NCBI RefSeq assembly: GCF_036711975.1
Contig: NC_091970.1
Coordinates: forward strand, 10,733,501-10,797,500
DNA: 64,000 nt
Origin: Onthophagus taurus
Taxonomy: Eukaryota; Arthropoda; Insecta; Coleoptera; Scarabaeidae
Direction of reading: 5' to 3'
Numbering within the stretch: position 1 is the first letter of the stretch; each line of letters begins with the position of its first letter. The position numbers were made by a program, and so were the translations under genes. Below the pieces are notes generated by a model, which was not told where the DNA came from, ran no database searches, and saw only the letters and a program-made list of their open reading frames with translations. Positions 30,201 through 39,700 of this stretch are shown here, piece by piece.

Positions 30201-31882
30201 TTTCAAATATTGAAGAATTTGATCAAAAAATATCAAATATCGGTCAAAGTCGACCCAGTAATCAAGATTTTGATTATAACTCGAATCAAAACGTCAAAAT
30301 TAAGGATGATTTTGGCCAAATCACTTCTAACGTTGATGAATTTCATCAAAATTCGAATCAAGATGTCAAAATTGATGAATATTTGGGATATGAATCGAGT
30401 TTCGGGCAAAAATTGAATCAAAACGTCAAAATTGACGCAAATTCTAACGTTAATTTTGACAAAAATAAGGAGGGTGGTCAAATTTATTCAAATGTTGATC
30501 AGTATTTTAATTTAGAGCCAGTTAAAGAAGTTCCTTTCGTCAAAACCACAGCATATCAAACTGGAAATACGGATCAATTAAGTTTCGAACAAAAATTGAA
30601 TAAAAATATCAAAATTGACACGAATTCTAAGTTAAATGTTGGTCAAGTTTATCAAAATCAAAAAGTTGTTGATCAAAATCGTGTTGTTATAACAGAAAAA
30701 CCTTTTTATCATCAAATTAATCCTATTTTGGTTGAAAAGCCTTCAATTTTGATCTCATCAACTCCAAAACTTCATTATTTACAACCAGTTACTCAAATTC
30801 CTTTCGTTACAACAACAATATATCAAATTGGAAATAAAAATATCAAAATTGAGTCGAATTATGATCAAACTAAATCAAAATTGAATCAAATTCAATTAAA
30901 TCTTGATGATGAAAGTGAAAAATCATTAATTTTGATTAAAAATGAACCAAGTCAAGATTATTTACCAATTAAAGTAGTCAAAATTAAAGAAAAAGTAAAA
31001 GATTGTCCAGATGAAATAGAATTAAATCAAGAAAATCAAAAAGTTGTTAAAACTACTTCAAAACCAAATAGAATTGACTTTTATAATAAAAATAATGAAG
31101 AAGTTAATCAATATTTAATCGAAACAAGTAAAAATAATCAAAGAGGGAATAAAAAAGTGATTGAATTTTACGAAATTGATCAAGAAAAGCTAAAAAATCA
31201 AGATAAATTTATAGAAATCGATGAAAATAAAGAACAAAATCAAGGAAATCGACGAAAAGTAACCAAAATTACTAAAATTAATAAAACCAACCCACAAACT
31301 AATTCGATGTCTTCAACAAACGATTTTAATCCAATTTTAACATTAAAATTAGGAGCCCAATGCACTTGCGTTTCAAATCCAATCATAATAAAATCAAAAC
31401 CCAACAAAAACGATCGAATTAATCTCGAATCGGATCAATTAGATCTCAACAAAATCAATTTAAATCGAAATAACCACCGAAAAAGACCCAATTTGAATCA
31501 AAATGACACTTCAAACGTCAAAAATGACAAATTTGAGGTTACTTCTGCACGGAGTAAAATGGTTAGGCAAAAATTAAATCAAAAATTAATTGATGATGAC
31601 CAAAAAGTTATTCAAAAACCATTTAATCGTTACGGTCCTGGTGGATTACGTTCAAACGAAGAAACCCTCCAAGGAATTGATTGTAAACGACCCGGATTAT
31701 TTAGACACCCCACTGAGTGTTCGAAATTTTGTTCGTGCGTTTTTGATTCGAAAAAGAAACGGTTTAAATTGTACATTTTTGATTGTCCCGTGCATTTAAC
31801 GTTCGATCAAACGCTGAGTGCTTGTAATTGGCCGGGAAAGGGGCCGGCTTGCGTTAAAAACACTTTAATTACCGTCGATTAA
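9253..31882 (+). CDS. Secreted 2971-aa chitinase-like (GH18) pseudoenzyme with three peritrophin-A domains and giant Asn/Gln repeats
   Basis: I join four exons: 9253-9501, 9551-9862, 9923-10155 and 23761-31882. Phases fit exactly (8913 coding nt, 2971 residues plus stop). A signal peptide (MIFLFVLNLILAALISGS) leads into a degenerate GH18 fold: KLLCFYSE…CTHVIVPS (strand 1), HGLNFNLNSF where chitinases have DGLDLDWEYP, GIEAFVLQSDF, KLIISIPVQGYHFKL, and across the big intron DWISFEDSISIDIKAKYA…GLYGLAL, the last helix and strand. The catalytic Asp/Asp/Glu are all replaced, so it should be enzymatically dead. Two six-Cys CBM14 domains follow (CPHQGYFVNPEDCNRFYRC; CPSEVGFYADLSDCRWFYAC). Next come two repeat blocks and a final CBM14 (CKRPGLFRHPTECSKFCSC). 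I infer a structural chitin-binding protein of cuticle, trachea or peritrophic matrix. I cannot name an orthologue. Gene prediction may miss the 5' exons because of the 13.6-kb intron. Confidence 0.88.
11168..14112 (+). repeat. Tandem array, ~225-bp units built of ~22-bp subrepeats (about 13 units)
   Basis: The phrase TATCTTTCTTTTGCAGTA recurs at about 11202, 11529, 11733, 11953, 12178, 12404, 12630, 12855, 13062, 13185, 13308, 13533 and 13758. Most spacings are 225-226 bp, with two short units of 123 bp. Inside a unit, 20-23-bp words recur: GCAGTATCTAGTCTTCAGAA, GCAGTATTTAGTCTCCACAA, GCAATTTTAGTCTTTAGAA. The long open frames (…SLQKAVFSLHKAILVF…) arise because the repeat lacks stops in one frame. 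I do not call them proteins. Confidence 0.85.
14115..14410 (-). pseudogene. RTE/BovB-like LINE C-terminal scrap
   Basis: The minus strand reads …DKHKSKVTAAEMRYRVVEDP. This resembles the conserved KLxAxEMRYLRR segment near the end of the RT proteins of RTE-type LINEs, where it follows the YGSE motif. Only about 60 recognisable residues remain. It lies inside the mariner-like element, between the tandem array and the right arm. Confidence 0.5.
14894..15450. other. Gene-free AT-rich intronic sequence
   Basis: I see no coding signal or clear repeat. 15040-15450 contains repeated wording (TGTCCTATTCTTTGTG / TGTCCTATTCTTTTAT, about 15172 and 15366) that hints at a degraded direct duplication. Confidence 0.35.
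15453..16060. repeat. One-ended MITE/foldback fragment (ACAGGGTCATCCACG end)
   Basis: It begins TATACAGGGTCATCCACGAC and contains phrases shared with the foldback element at 49-51 kb: a CGGTTATACCGGAAGTCGCC segment and two 'ACTTTATT/ATTTCTTTAAATGGAACACC / ATGGCACCCTCC' phrases about 320 bp apart. No matching second end is clear, so it is probably a degraded or rearranged copy. Confidence 0.4.
16174..16202. repeat. Perfect 13-bp stem palindrome
   Basis: ATAACATTGTAAC, the loop ACT, then GTTACAATGTTAT. It sits at the 3' boundary of the minus-strand LINE relic and may mark its junction. Confidence 0.6.
16191..17880 (-). pseudogene. Decayed non-LTR retrotransposon ORF2 (endonuclease to RT)
   Basis: Read on the minus strand, 17473-17799 gives an endonuclease part (HDGVVVYISNAFTYSC; HIITGDINTDLLEK). 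17015-17476 gives the linker before RT (RSKRSTKALWSCVNDICNKK; MADEFNNYFSELG). 16443-16682 gives RT palm (FDTVFHKILLKKLYPYGIRG; YGVPQGTVLGPFLFSIYTN). 16191-16400 gives the post-palm segment (FTIVKKWFQLKYLSFASYSN; SVKYLGIIIDQH). The stretch that should hold the YADD box is deleted between 16443 and 16400, so the copy is dead. Relatedness is closest to CR1/jockey-superfamily elements by motif wording. Confidence 0.8.
18085..18415 (-). pseudogene. Fragment of the LOA-like LINE family also present at 61.5-64 kb
   Basis: The DNA is clearly similar to 62625-62940. Shared phrases include CAGATCTGGTT.GCCAT, TACCCCTAGGTATTTA, GAGGTTAATAGTT.TGCTTT, and GATGCTGAGCCCATTGCTTC. The segment corresponds to the region just after the RT palm, read on the minus strand. 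It carries indels and stops. Two family members of different age in introns of two genes show past activity. Confidence 0.75.
18416..18955. other. Gene-free intronic sequence
   Basis: Nothing recognisable. It contains TATA-like and CACTACACTC-type sequence near 18630 and could be part of an LTR or leader of the adjacent gypsy relic, but I found no repeat pair to show this. Confidence 0.3.
18960..20416 (-). pseudogene. Decayed Ty3/gypsy pol (RT, RNase H, integrase)
   Basis: On the minus strand, from high to low coordinates, it reads RT (GEIFNKLKDGKMYLVLS, YQQLELFPRAQELLT, then SIFQAIMDKVL and the active-site box YIDDILIC at about 20070-20090). RNase H follows (KPLILTCDALT, GAVLAQMDDFEKPIYFGSRT). 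The integrase zinc-binding region comes next (LIRSYDICQKAQNASP) and then the integrase core (HIDFTPKKGNDFLILIDSFS; FEDFCQQKGIKHIKTSV). The domain order is Ty3/gypsy. The segment between the RT fingers and palm (LPFG) is deleted, and stops and frameshifts are frequent. The pogo element lies immediately upstream at 20418, apparently inserted into it. Confidence 0.75.
20418..23390 (-). mobile_element. Near-complete pogo/Tigger-type DNA transposon with TA duplication
   Basis: The ends are TA-GGGGAAGGTAGGGCAAGA… and …CAAGACGGGG-type complement ending CTCTCCCC-TA. The TIR is about 25 bp with a few mismatches, flanked by TA on both sides. The word GGCAAGACGGGGTA and its ATGGGG variant recur inside both ends (20595-20670, 22975-23030, 23340-23385). 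These are probably transposase-binding sites. The element is about 2.97 kb and carries the transposase below on the minus strand. Confidence 0.9.
20915..22908 (-). CDS. Pogo-family transposase, one frameshift, C-terminal zinc finger
   Basis: The uninterrupted part (22908 to 21436) is 490 residues. It has a pipsqueak-type HTH (about residues 13-52), a CENP-B-like DNA-binding region (about 75-160), and a DDE_1 catalytic domain with D188 (YNCDES), D298 (LLLDGHSTH) and D335 (RLQPLD). All three catalytic acids are present. A frameshift near 21480-21530 ends this frame early. In another frame the coding continues without a stop (SFAVSPEQIVPVPHCGKKNI, KGKTVVVTSSPYKKELLD) to a lysine-rich linker. It ends in a PHD-like Cys/His finger (CLYCGHFY, CVSCKKWAHCSC, HICEFC) that stops at 20915. 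The product would cut and paste the surrounding element. With a single lesion this is a young copy, and a related intact copy elsewhere could mobilise it. Confidence 0.88.
23391..23700. other. Residual intron sequence right of the pogo element
   Basis: The minus strand has a short acidic open phrase (LSEEERDEVADDSYQDSDYI, about 23420-23500) after MDKPGPSRL. This could be the N-terminus of a degraded transposon protein, but I cannot assign it. No other feature is seen. Confidence 0.3.
24610..27010 (+). repeat. Repeat block A in the giant protein: about 15 Asn-rich units
   Basis: Each unit is about 51 codons, with some of 54-58. The core is NVQNYGSNIKTDGFGVNFGQ followed by KVDQNE, an NSNIGQFEVNSG segment and FGVNFDKNE. 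Two length classes exist: short units with KNSNIGQ and long ones with INLAGNLN-type inserts. I count fourteen NVQNYGSNIK cores plus one initial NQNYGSNIK. Cysteine, proline and tryptophan are absent. The reading frame is kept throughout, which argues for a translated repeat. The DNA units are nearly identical, which suggests recent unequal exchange. Confidence 0.9.
27690..30200 (+). repeat. Repeat block B in the giant protein: about 17 units, 153-nt period
   Basis: The core is QNVKIDHSNLNLGQGVVNVE followed by EYNQNRPKFVQVHTN and VDHGQRFDQVKSNFED. From about 27845 to 29681 the units repeat at exactly 153 nt (for example GAAGATCAAAATGT at 28151, 28304, 28457). After that they diverge in length and sequence. 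Units alternate H/Q in KID(H/Q)SN and EEYNQ/EDYNE. The sequence is Asn/Gln/Asp-rich with no Cys. The repeat is distinct from block A but has the same modal length. Confidence 0.9.
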
Positions 31883-31911
31883 TTTATACTCGTGTTCCAA
31901 TTAGGTTTAAG

Positions 31912-31917
31912 AATAAA
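31912..31917 (+). terminator. Polyadenylation signal AATAAA of the giant gene
   Basis: AATAAA lies 30 nt after the stop codon (31880-31882). A second one follows near 31950 (TTAAATAAAGACG). Either would give a short 3' UTR. Confidence 0.6.
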
Positions 31918-32229
31918 ACTTTATATGTAAATAAGTAGATTAAGGTTAAATAAAGACGATTTTATTAAAAAAAGACGATTTTTAATTAATGTCAAAAAAG
32001 TGACACATAAAAAACCTGCATTACCGATATTTACTTTTTTTAAGTTATTAAATAAAAAAGGGGATTTTTGCTATTTAAGCAAATAGATTGAGGTTAAATG
32101 AAGTTGTTGTAAGACGATAAATTGAGTAAAAGTTATTATTTACCTTAAAAAAAGCCGAAATCCTTGAAGAATTAGAACTGCACTTGAACAACGAAGATCT
32201 GTCAAAAAGTGACTGCGCGTGCTTCATTG

Positions 32230-35045
32230 TGGTTTAAAGCGCCATCTATTGACTTAATCATAAATTTTATATTAATATTTATTGAAATAAAATAACAATT
32301 AATGTAGAATGACCTAAAAACGAATTAAGAAGTTAATTTGGGTTAATTTAAATGATATAAATATAATAATTAAAAATGAAATTTGTAATGACAAGAATGA
32401 AATGTAAAAATTTTTCATGGTGTTAAGCGCCATCTATTGACTTAAACCGTAACTTTATTAAACAAATTAATTTAATTTTAATTGAAATAAAAACAAATTA
32501 AAGGAAAATTTACTTATAAATGAGTTTAAAACTTAATTTGGGTTAAATATTGTAAATGTAATTAATAAATATAATAATAAAAATGAAATTTGATTTGACA
32601 GAAATAATAAGTTATCATGTCAGAATTTTACGTTTAAATAAATAAATTAAAAGTAAATGGTGTTGATTTGATAAAATTAAATGAGATAAAAGAGATTCTT
32701 AAGAAATTAAAAATATTTCAATTTATTTAATTTATTATGATTTAAAGCGCCATCTATTGACGTAAAGGCTAACGTTATTAAACGAATTAATTTAATTTTA
32801 ATAAAAATAAAAGCAAATAAAGGAAGATTTACTCATAAACGAATTTAGAAATTAATTTCGATTAAATATCATAAATCGTAAACAATAAATATAATAATTA
32901 AAAATAAAATTTGATGTGTCAAGAATAAGAAGTTAAAATATAACAATTTTATGTTTAAATAAATAAATTAAACGAAAATAATGTTGCTTTGATAAAATTA
33001 AAGATATAAAAAGTTTTAATTATTTCAAGTCTTTTAATTAATTGAAAGATTAGAACATAAAAATATTAAATTATTTATAATTTGAAGCGCCATCTATTGA
33101 TTTGACGTTTAACTGAAGAAAAGGGGCTAATTTTTATATAAATTAAAAGTAAATGGTGTTGATTTGATCAAATTAAATGAAAAATAGTTTTAAATACTTT
33201 GAATGAAACCAAATTATTAAGAAATTGGAACAAACTCAAAATTTTAATTTAATATGGTTTAAAGCGCCATCTATTGACGTAAAGGCTAACTTTATTAAAC
33301 GAATTAATTTAATTTTAATAAAAATATAAACAAATAAAGGAAGATTTACTCATAAACAAATTTAGAAATTAATTTCGATTAAATATGATAAACTGTAAAC
33401 AATAAATATAATAATTAAAAATAAAATTTGATGTGTCAAGAATAAGAAGTTAAAATATAACAATTCTATGTTTAAATAAATAAATTAAAAGAAAATAATT
33501 TTACTTTGATAAAATTAAACGTATAAAAAGTTTTAATTATTTCAAGTCTTTTAATTAATTGAAAAATTAAAACACAAAAATATTAAATTATTTATAATTT
33601 GAAGCGCCATCTATTGATTTGACGTTTAATTGAAGAAAATGGGCTAATTTTTATATAAATTAAAAGTAAATGGTGTTGATTTGATCAAATTAAATGAGAA
33701 AATAGTTTTAAATACCTCGATTGAAACGAAATTCTTGAGAAATTGGAACAAACTCAAAATTTTAATTTATTATGGTTTAAAGCGCCATCTATTGACGTAA
33801 AAGCTAATTTTATTTAACGAATTAATTTAATTTTAATAAAAATAAAAAAAATTAAAGGAAGATTTGCTTATAAACGAATTTAGAAATTAATTTCGATTAA
33901 ATATCATAAATTGTAAACAGTAAATGTAATAATTAAAAATAAAATTTGATGTGTCAAGGATAAGAAGTTAAAATATAACAATTTTATGTTTAAATAAATA
34001 AATTAAAAGAAAATAATGTTGTTTTGATAAAATTAAATGTATAAAGTTTTAATTATTTCAAGTTTTTTAATTAATTGAAAAATTAGAACATAAAAATATT
34101 AAATTATTTATAATTTGAAGCGCCATCTATTGATTTGACGTTTAACTGAAGAAAAGGGGCTAATTTTTATATAAATTAAAAGTAAATGGTGTTGATTTGA
34201 TCAAATTAAATGAAAAATAGTTTTAAATACTTTGAATGAAACCAAATTATTAAGAAATTGGAACAAACTCAAAATTTTAATTTAATATGGTTTAAAGCGC
34301 CATCTATTGACGTAAAGGCTAACTTTATTAAACGAATTAATTTAATTTTAATAAAAATATAAACAAATAAAGGAAGATTTACTTATAAACGAATATAGAA
34401 ATTAATTTCGATTAAATATCATAAATTGTAAACAATAAATATAATAATTAAAAATAAAATTTGATGTGTCAAGAATAAGAAGTTAAAATATAACAATTTT
34501 GTGTTTAAATAAATAAATGAAAGGAAAATAATGTTGCTTTCATAAAATTAAAGGTATAAAAAGTTTTAATTATTTCAAATCATTTAATTAATTGAAAAAT
34601 TAGAACATAAAAATATTAAATTATTTATAATTTGAAGCGCCATCTATTGATATAGCGTTTAATTGAAGAAAAGGGGCTAATTTTTATATAAATTAAAAGT
34701 AAATGGTGTTGATTTAATAAAATTAAATGAGAAAATAGTTTTAAATACCTTGAATGAAACGAAATTATTAAGAAATTGGAACAAACTCAATATTTTAATT
34801 TATTATGGTTTAAAGCGCCATCTATTGACGTAAAGGCTAACTTTATTAAACGAATTAATTTAATTTTAATAAAAATAAAAACAAATAAAGGAAGATTTAC
34901 TTATAAACGAATTTAGAAATTAATTTCGATTAAATATCATAGTATCAAGCCTTTTAATTAATTGAAAAATTAGAATATAAAAATATTAAATTATTTATAA
35001 TTTGAAGCGCCATCTATCGACTTAGCGTTTAACTTGATAAAAAGG
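32230..35045. repeat. 517-bp higher-order tandem array with a GCGCCATCTATTGA box per subunit
   Basis: GCGCCATCTA occurs at 32239, 32427, 32747, 33087, 33264, 33604, 33782, 34120, 34297, 34637, 34815 and 35007, always in the same orientation. From 32747 the boxes alternate between two contexts (TTTAAAGCGCC…GACGTAAAGGCTAA and TTTGAAGCGCC…GATTTGACGTTTAA). The spacing is about 340 then 177 bp, so each full period is about 517 bp (four to five copies). The first two boxes are in diverged units. The array is noncoding and very AT-rich apart from the box. Confidence 0.9.
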
Positions 35046-35159
35046 CGCTAATTTTTAACTGTTATTTCTTTAAATAAACTAAAAATAAATGTACAGTTAC
35101 TTAAAAACACCGTTAATACACAAAATCGTTTTTAAATCGTTGCAGAATAATTTTCAAAA

Positions 35160-35907
35160 ATGTTTCAACGAATTTATTTAAGTTTATTGATTTCTTTATT
35201 GTTATTAAGAAGTAATTTGGGGCAAAACATCGTAAATATTATCAATCCGGTTCGATTTCCTTACGGAGGTCCTTTCGTTGGGGTAAGAAAATGTTTTCTA
35301 ATTTAAGATATATTTACAAAAACATTTTTTTAAAGATTATTTTAGCAATTGCAATACCTTTAGAACTCCCCAATTACGAAATTTTCTTCTCTTACAACAT
35401 GGAAGGGAATTACAACTTGCCACAAAACGAAACTGATTATACCTGGCCACCGGATGTTAGTAGAAAAGGGGCAAATCATTTTTTGGAAAACTTTTTATCA
35501 AGAAAATTCGTTTATGGAGTGATTGAGAGGAAATTAAAATCGTAAGTTGAACCATAATTCAAAAAGAAATTGATTAATTAATTAATTAATTAAAAAAGGC
35601 ATGGATATCCAGGAAAAAATTGTCTCTTACGAGCGATTTGCGAAGCCTCCGAGTATTCAATGGAACATACTGGTGTTTTAGCCGACGTTTTTCACATTTT
35701 ATTATCGTAAGTATCGATTTATTTTTAATAACACAACTTTAAAGCTAATTTTGTAATAGACCATCAAAATCTAAATCAGAATTAGGATTAACAGACTACG
35801 AAAAAGCGGAATTTTACGGACTAGAAAACAAATTGTGCGATAAATACGCGAAAAAGTGCGAAATAAGTCTCTTGGGAATCATTTCGACCTTCGAACACCT
35901 ATTTTAA
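35160..35907 (+). CDS. DM4/12-family secreted protein, four exons, 194 aa
   Basis: The exons are 35160-35282, 35336-35541, 35599-35706 and 35760-35907. Phases agree and give 194 residues plus stop. A signal peptide-like start (MFQRIYLSLLISLLLLRSN) is followed by AIPLELPNYEIFFSYNMEGN, which is the usual start of the DM4/12 region. Next come HGYPGKNCLLRAICEAS with the conserved Cys pair, HTGVLADVFHILLS, and C-terminal DYEKAEFYG…LCDKYAKKCEISLL with two further Cys. Four conserved cysteines suggest two disulphides. The family (DM4_12) is widespread in insects, often in clusters, and of unknown biochemical function. Alternative acceptor AG at 35345 would break the frame, so I use AG at 35334-35335. 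Confidence 0.88.
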
Positions 35908-36157
35908 CCTTAATTAAATTGTTTTTTTTGAATCAAAAAAATATATGAGATCGTTTAATTAAACGTTTTTGATTTCAATTCGTTTCAAAACTTTACACAT
36001 TGCTTAAATTAGCACGCATTGGTTCAATACTATTGTTTAAATCTAAATTTAGAAGAAAAACGTGACTAAAATTATTATTATAAAAATAGATTTAAATATT
36101 TTCCACGTTAAAGTCAGTTTGGTTAAAATTAAATCGTTAAATAATAACCCATCGAAC
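35908..36157. other. Short intergenic stretch after the DM4/12 gene
   Basis: AT-rich with no conventional AATAAA close to the stop codon. No feature supported. Confidence 0.3.
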
Positions 36158-36304
36158 ATGGTGTTTATAATAAAGTGTTTTGATTTAGTAAATGATGTTT
36201 TAATAAATTTGTGTTTTCTGGTGATAATTGTGTTGGCAATCGTTTCTTATTTACTAAATGGGTTAAAGTTGGAATATAAATGTTCAAAATTTGGATTTGT
36301 TTAA
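36158..36304 (+). CDS. Possible 48-aa single-pass membrane peptide
   Basis: From the ATG at 36158 the frame encodes a peptide with one strongly hydrophobic segment (LINLCFLVIIVLAIVSYLL) followed by a short basic tail ending at TAA 36304. The same frame is open from 36062, giving up to 80 residues. A splice donor-like GAG/GTAAGT lies at 36314, just after the stop, so this could be a 5' exon of an unseen transcript. I do not recognise a family, and chance occurrence in AT-rich DNA is quite possible. Confidence 0.25.
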   Translation: MVFIIKCFDLVNDVLINLCFLVIIVLAIVSYLLNGLKLEYKCSKFGFV

Positions 36305-36795
36305 GCTTTTAGAGGTAAGTAAATAATTTCGATTCTTTTATTAATAACACATATCTTAATTTAATAAATATAAGAATATGTGATGATTCGAAATGTTAGT
36401 TGTTGTAAGTTGTTAATATTGTTAACGTTATTCATACTCATTAATTTGTTATAAAATCTCTTTCATAATGACATTTCAAGTTGGTTGGGCTGCCTATACG
36501 GTTAGCTATGCTATATCAAGGTTTATATACAGGTGAATAAAAAGTCTGGAATACCTGAAATATGTTCAAAACTAGTTTCTTTTTGAAAGAATCCTTGCAG
36601 GTGTCAAAGACTGTAATAAACTTGTCGTCTTTTCCTATGTCTAATTTTTTTTTAAAATTGTACCTTATGGAAATACCCTACTTATATTGCATAAAAGTAT
36701 ATACCAACGATATAGCAATGACGCTCGAGCAACGTTGCCAGATCGCTGGTATATACAGTAAGCGTCATAAGTAAACCCCCTGCCTAATTTGAATT
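36305..36795. other. Gene-free stretch with a MITE-like fragment
   Basis: At 36528 a TATACAGGTGAATAAAAAGT end motif starts sequence that runs to CGCTGGTATATACAGTAAG at about 36760. This looks like a degraded TIR element, but the second end does not match clearly. Confidence 0.35.
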
Positions 36796-39700
36796 TCATA
36801 TTTTCGTATCTATCTCGATATTGACGTATCTAAGAGCAAAAGTGCAAGAGAGCAATATTGTTAACAATAAAATTTGCAACAATTTTTGTTATAAAACTTT
36901 TCTTATAGCAAGCTTCCATTCTCAAGTGTTACCTTTAATAATTTGAAAGAGCAACAAATTCATAAAATTTTCATATTTTCGTATCTATCTCGATATTGAC
37001 GTATCTCAGAGCAAAAGTGCAAGAGAGCAATATTGTTAACAATAAAATTTGCAACAATTTTTGTTATAAAAGTTTTCTTATAGCAAGATCCGATTCTCAA
37101 ATGTTACCTTTAATAACTTGAAAGAGCCACAAATTTATAAAATTTTCATATATTCGTATCTATCTAGATATTGACGCATCTAAGTGCAAAAGTGCAAGAG
37201 AGCAATATTATTAACAATAAAATTTGCAACAATTTCTCTTATAAAAATTTTCTTATAGCAAGCTTCCTTTCTAAAATGTTACCTTTAATAACTTGAAAGA
37301 GCAACAAATTCATAAAATTTTCATATTTTCGTATCTATTTCGATATTGACGCATCTAAGAGCAAAAGTGCAAGAGAGCAATATTGTTAACAATAAAATTT
37401 GCAACAATTTTTGTTATAAAAGTTTGCTTATAGCAAGCTTCGATTCTCAAGTGTTACCTTTAATAACTTGAAATAGCAACAAATTCATAAAATTTTCATA
37501 TTTTCGCATCTATCTCGATATTGACGCATCTAAGAGCAAAAGTGCAAGAGAGCAATATTGTTAACAATAAAATTTGCAACAATTTTTGTAATAAAACTTT
37601 TCTTATAGCAAGTTTCCATTCTCGAGTGCTACCTTTAATAACTTGAAAGAGCCACAAATTCATAAAATTTTCATATTTTTGTATCTATCTCGATATTGAC
37701 GCATCTAAGAGCAAAAGTGTAAGAGAACAATATTGTTAACAATAAAATTTGCAACAATCTTTGTCATAAAAGATTTTTTATAGCAAGCTCCGATTCTCAA
37801 GTGTTACCTTTAATAACTTGAAAGAGCAACAAATTCATAAAATTTTCATATTTTCGTATGTATCTCGATATTGACGCATCTAAGAGCAAAAGTGCAAGAG
37901 AGCAATATTGTTAACAATAAAATTTGCAACAATTTTTGTTATAAAAGTTTGCTTATAGCAAGCTTCGATTCTCAAGTGTTACCTTTAATAACTTGAAATA
38001 GCAACAAATTCATAAAATTTTCATATTTTCGCATCTATCTCGATATTGACGCATCTAAGAGCAAAAGTGCAAGAGAGCAATATTGTTAACAATAAAATTT
38101 GCAACAATTTTTGTAATAAAACTTTTCTTATAGCAAGTTTCCATTCTCGAGTGCTACCTTTAATAACTTGAAAGAGCCACAAATTCATAAAATTTTCATA
38201 TTTTTGTATCTATCTCGATATTGACGCATCTAAGAGCAAAAGTGTAAGAGAGCAATATTGTTAACAATAAAATTTGCAACAATCTTTGTCATAAAAGATT
38301 TTTTATAGCAAGCTCCGATTCTCAAGTGTTACCTTTAATAACTTGAAAGAGCAACAAATTCATAAAATTTTCATATCTTCGTATTTATCTCGATATTGAC
38401 GTATCTAAGAGCAAAAGTGCAAGAGAGCAATATTGTTAACAATAAAATTTGCAACAATTTTTGTTATAAAACTTTTCTTATAGCAAGCTTCCATTCTCAA
38501 GTGTTACTTTTAATAACTTGAAAGAGCCACAAATTTATAAAATTTTCATATATTCGTATCTATCTAGATATTGACGCATCTAAGTGCAAAAGTGCAAGAG
38601 AGCAATATTGTTAACAATAAAATTTGCAACAATTTTTGTAATAAAAGCTTTCTTATAAGAAGCTCCGATTCTCAAGTGTTACCTTTAATAACTTGAAAGA
38701 GCCACAAATTCATAAAATTTTCATATTTTTGTATCTATCTCGATATTGACGCTTCTCAGAGCAAAAGTGCAAGAGAGCAATATTGTTAACAATAAAATTT
38801 GCAACAATTTTTGTAATAAAAGTTTTCTTATAAGAAGCTCCGACTCTCAAGTGTTACCTTTAATAACTTGAAAGAGCAACAAATTCATAAAATTTTCATA
38901 TTAACGTATCTATCCCGATATTGACGCATCTAAGAGCAAAAGTGCAAGAGAGCAATATTGTTAACAATAAAATTTGCAACCATTTTTGTAATAAAACTTT
39001 TCTTATAGAAAGTTTCCATTCTCAAGTGCTACCTTTAATAACTTGAAAGCGCCACAAATTCATAAAATTTTCATATTAACGTATCTATCCCGATATTGAC
39101 GCATCTAAGAGCAAAAGTGCAAGAGAGCAATATTGTTAACAATAAAATTTGCAACAATTTTTGTTATAAAAGTTTTCTTATAGCAAGCTTCCATTCTCAA
39201 GTGTTACCTTTAATAACTTGAAAGAGCAACAAATTCATAAAATTTTCATATTTTCGTATCTATCTCGATATTGACGCATCTAAGAGCAAAAGTGCAAGAG
39301 AGCAATATTGTTAACAATAAAATTTGCAACAATTTTTGTTATAAAAGTTTTCTCATAGCAAGATCCGACTCTCAAGTGTTACCTTTAATAACTTGAAATA
39401 GCAATAAATTCATAAAATTTTCATATTTTCGTATCTACCTCGATATTGACGCATCTAAGAGCAAAAGTGTAAGAGTGCAATATTGTTAACAATAAAATTT
39501 GCAACAATTTTTGTTATAAAAGTTTTCTTATAGCAAGATCCGATTCTCAAGTGTTACCTTTAATAATTTGAAAGAGCAACAAATTCATAAAATTTTCATA
39601 TTTTCGTATCTATCTCGATATTGACGCATCTAAGAGCAAAAGTACAAGAGAGCAATAGTGTTAACAATAAAATTTGCAACAATTTTTGTTATAAAAGTTT

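Noticed and set aside
32239..35016. CRISPR-like array of regularly spaced GCGCCATCTA boxes
   Set aside because: The intervening sequence is itself repeated rather than unique, spacing is 177-370 bp, and the genome is eukaryotic.
35291..35545. Separate 84-residue gene starting at 35291
   Set aside because: It is intron sequence read into exon 2 of the DM4/12 gene; the splice phases with exons 1, 3 and 4 explain it better.
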